From contig CAUAFG010000007.1 of the NCBI GenBank assembly GCA_958428235.1, positions 1 through 64,000 of the forward strand: a stretch of DNA of 64,000 nt, written 5' to 3'. Shown piece by piece: positions 62,750-64,000 of the stretch. The position numbers and the translations under genes are program-made. Position 1 is the first letter of the stretch; each line of letters opens with the position of its first letter. Source of the stretch: Faeciplasma sp900553675 (GTDB taxonomy: Bacteria > Bacillota > Clostridia > Oscillospirales > Ruminococcaceae). The notes below the pieces were generated by a model, which made no database searches, was not told where the DNA came from, and was given only the letters and a program-made list of their open reading frames with translations.

Positions 62750-63142
62750 ATGGATAATTTTAACGAGCAAGATTACACCCCCGAGCTTTACACTCTGAGC
62801 GACGAAGACGGCAAGGAGCAGACCTTCGAGCTTATCGATACCTACGTCGAGGGCGACGAAAGGTACTACGCCATGGTCCCCTACTTTGAAAACCCCGACG
62901 ATCTTATCCAGAGTGACGGCGAGCTGGTCATTTTAAAATCCGATTATGTTGACAACGAAGAGATGCTTGTAACCATCGACGATGACGACGAGTACGAGCG
63001 TATCGGAGCTATCTTCTTAAAGCGCATCGAAGAGATGTACGCCGAGATGGAAGAGGACGACTGCGGATGTGAAGATGACTGCTGCAAATGTGAAGACGAC
63101 GACTGCGGATGCGGCTGCGATCACTGCCACGGAAATGCCTGA
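62750..63142 (+). CDS. DUF1292 protein with a cysteine-rich acidic tail
   Basis: 130 aa. DUF1292 core (about 10-95, PELYTLSDEDGKEQTFELIDT, YYAMVPYF) followed by a tail of alternating DD and CxC groups (CGCEDDCCKC, CGCGCDHCHG), about 10 Cys and 2 His in 30 residues. Probably binds metal; inference. The frame opens at 62714, but the ATG at 62750 follows GAAAGGAATT. It diverges from the large RNA candidate, sharing its upstream region. Confidence 0.85.
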   Translation: MDNFNEQDYTPELYTLSDEDGKEQTFELIDTYVEGDERYYAMVPYFENPDDLIQSDGELVILKSDYVDNEEMLVTIDDDDEYERIGAIFLKRIEEMYAEMEEDDCGCEDDCCKCEDDDCGCGCDHCHGNA

Positions 63143-63227
63143 GAGCGTATCCCCTAAAAAATAAAATACTTTTCTGCCCTGTTCGATTAAGCATGATTTT
63201 ATAATCCAACACATATTATAAGGGAAT

Positions 63228-63730
63228 CGGACTCCGGATTGAGGACTGCAGACCTCCTGACCGCGTATGCGGCGGACGAAGGGAGCGAGAGACTTCCGGG
63301 AGATTACCCACCTGCTTTGGTGCGGGTTTTATGTTTCATGTGGCGGCAGGGCGGAGTTGTTTCTGTCGGCTGTTCGCCGCCAGAAACCACGGAGGAACCC
63401 CTGAGGGTTCCCCCGTGTGCCCCTTCTGGCATTGGCTCCGCTACGCTCACGCCTTTAAATATTGCGCGTGGGCGCAATATTTAAAGGCTACGCCAATTAA
63501 GGTATAAAAAGTCAGGGAGACCCTGACTTTTTATGGATTTTTTTATTGTCGCCCATTCGGGCTCGATTGTGTGGTTTTCCCCGGTTTGCTTTGTTAGCAA
63601 ACTGGGTGATTTTTTGCTCTTTTTTCTCGCCTATCGGCTCGGAGTTTTTTGTTCTCCGCCTTTCGGCGTCGAAGTTTTTTTCTTTCTCGCCTCGCTCGAA
63701 AGATTGGGTTTTGTGGGTTTCAGATTTGCG
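63228..63730. repeat. Hairpin-rich intergenic cluster
   Basis: The 63143-63731 gap contains many palindromes. A perfect 17-bp stem GCCTTTAAATATTGCGC / GCGCAATATTTAAAGGC (63451-63488) stands out, with a GGAACCC/GGGTTCC stem near 63395, and GC-rich short repeats on both sides (CGGCTCGGAG, TCGCCTCGCTCGA). No gene accepted. Confidence 0.65.
63506..63532. terminator. Bidirectional terminator
   Basis: Perfect 12-bp stem AAAAAGTCAGGG / CCCTGACTTTTT with a 3-nt loop. Confidence 0.75.
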
Positions 63731-63731
63731 A

Positions 63732-64000
63732 TTATTTGTTGTTGCTGCAATATGCTTTTATTGCTTCGGTGGCAAATCTGGCGGTGCCTTCTCCGCCGGC
63801 GGCGTCGATGGTTTGGCGGAAACGCTCGTCTTCGGTGTACATCTTACCTAACGATTCGAGAATTTGCGGGGTGCAGGTGTAGTAATGGGATGTTATAAAG
63901 TCCCTAAGCTCCTTTGCAAGAGATATCGCTTTGTCACTTGTCGGCGACTCGCATTTTATTTCTCCGAATTTGGCGAATATCTGCATAAGCTCGGCAGAAT
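63732..64000 (-). CDS. TipAS-domain protein, C-terminal end (probably a MerR-family regulator)
   Basis: Partial: the frame is open to the right edge of the window. The sequence ELRDFITSHYYTCTPQILESLGKMYTEDERFRQTIDAAGGEGTARFATEAIKAYC is the end of the TipAS antibiotic-recognition domain. This usually follows a MerR DNA-binding domain and activates multidrug or stress genes. The N-terminal part lies outside. Confidence 0.85.
   Translation of the reverse strand, partial: SAELMQIFAKFGEIKCESPTSDKAISLAKELRDFITSHYYTCTPQILESLGKMYTEDERFRQTIDAAGGEGTARFATEAIKAYCSNNK

Overview
The window reads as a chromosomal stretch of a fibre-degrading, spore-forming anaerobe of the Bacillota, most likely Clostridia, order Oscillospirales (Ruminococcaceae-like). 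Grounds: SpoIVA next to a DUF3794/LysM spore-coat protein, a short-form HisG with HisZ, the rpsF-ssb-rpsR operon with strong AGGAGG ribosome sites, several DUF1292 and RING/zinc-ribbon membrane proteins typical of gut Clostridia, and glycoside hydrolases for plant polysaccharides (GH43-, GH44-, GH8-, GH36- and apiosidase-like). The taxon is an inference; no rRNA gene is present.

Layout. 0.2-4.5 kb: a MarR-controlled heterodimeric ABC exporter. 4.7-7.3 kb: two tandem SGNH/GDSL hydrolases. 7.4-9.4 kb: a YtrA-type GntR regulator with an ABC ATPase and permease. 9.5-12 kb: an oxidoreductase and an apiosidase-like hydrolase. 12.2-21.6 kb: a hairpin-rich repeat, gdhA, dtd, an ArsC/Spx-like protein, a small XRE regulator divergent from a membrane protein, a GH43-like enzyme, an ECF transporter S component with coaX, and a MATE pump. 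21.8-30.7 kb: a complete histidine operon (TrpR-like regulator, hisZ-G-D-C-B-H-A-F, a 250-bp hairpin repeat, hisIE, hisK), then asnA. 32-38 kb: a MutS-like ATPase, a frame-split zinc-ribbon membrane protein, a sugar isomerase-like protein and a surface-anchored GH44. 38-41 kb: rpsR-ssb-rpsF and tRNA-Arg. 41-47.7 kb: GNAT, a CPT-like kinase, a frame-broken MFS pump, a GH8 Rex-like xylanase and a frame-broken solute-binding lipoprotein. 48-54 kb: DUF3794 protein, spoIVA, a RelE/Phd toxin-antitoxin pair and a GH36 alpha-galactosidase. 54-58.8 kb: an unusual Rnf-like D-E-A membrane operon with a DUF4015 protein, a MecA-C-like protein and rpe. 59-61.8 kb: BlaI plus a damaged BlaR1-type peptidase. 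61.9-62.6 kb: a roughly 690-nt apparently non-coding transcription unit. It is followed by a DUF1292 protein with a Cys-rich tail, a hairpin cluster and the end of a TipAS-domain regulator.

The most notable items are (1) the large structured-RNA candidate on the minus strand at 61.88-62.57 kb, with a near-consensus promoter, an intrinsic terminator and five copies of an internal motif; (2) the Rnf-like D/E/A module, which has lost three of the four cysteines expected to hold the intramembrane Fe-S cluster and has no B, C or G subunits beside it; and (3) several families of palindromic repeats: a MITE-like element with conserved ends in three copies, a modular hairpin array in two copies (one inside the his operon), and a perfect DNA/RNA cloverleaf at 47.9 kb. 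Four genes are broken by small frame errors, three of them at homopolymer runs. They are either real pseudogenes, recoding sites or residual sequencing errors, and the sequence alone cannot decide.
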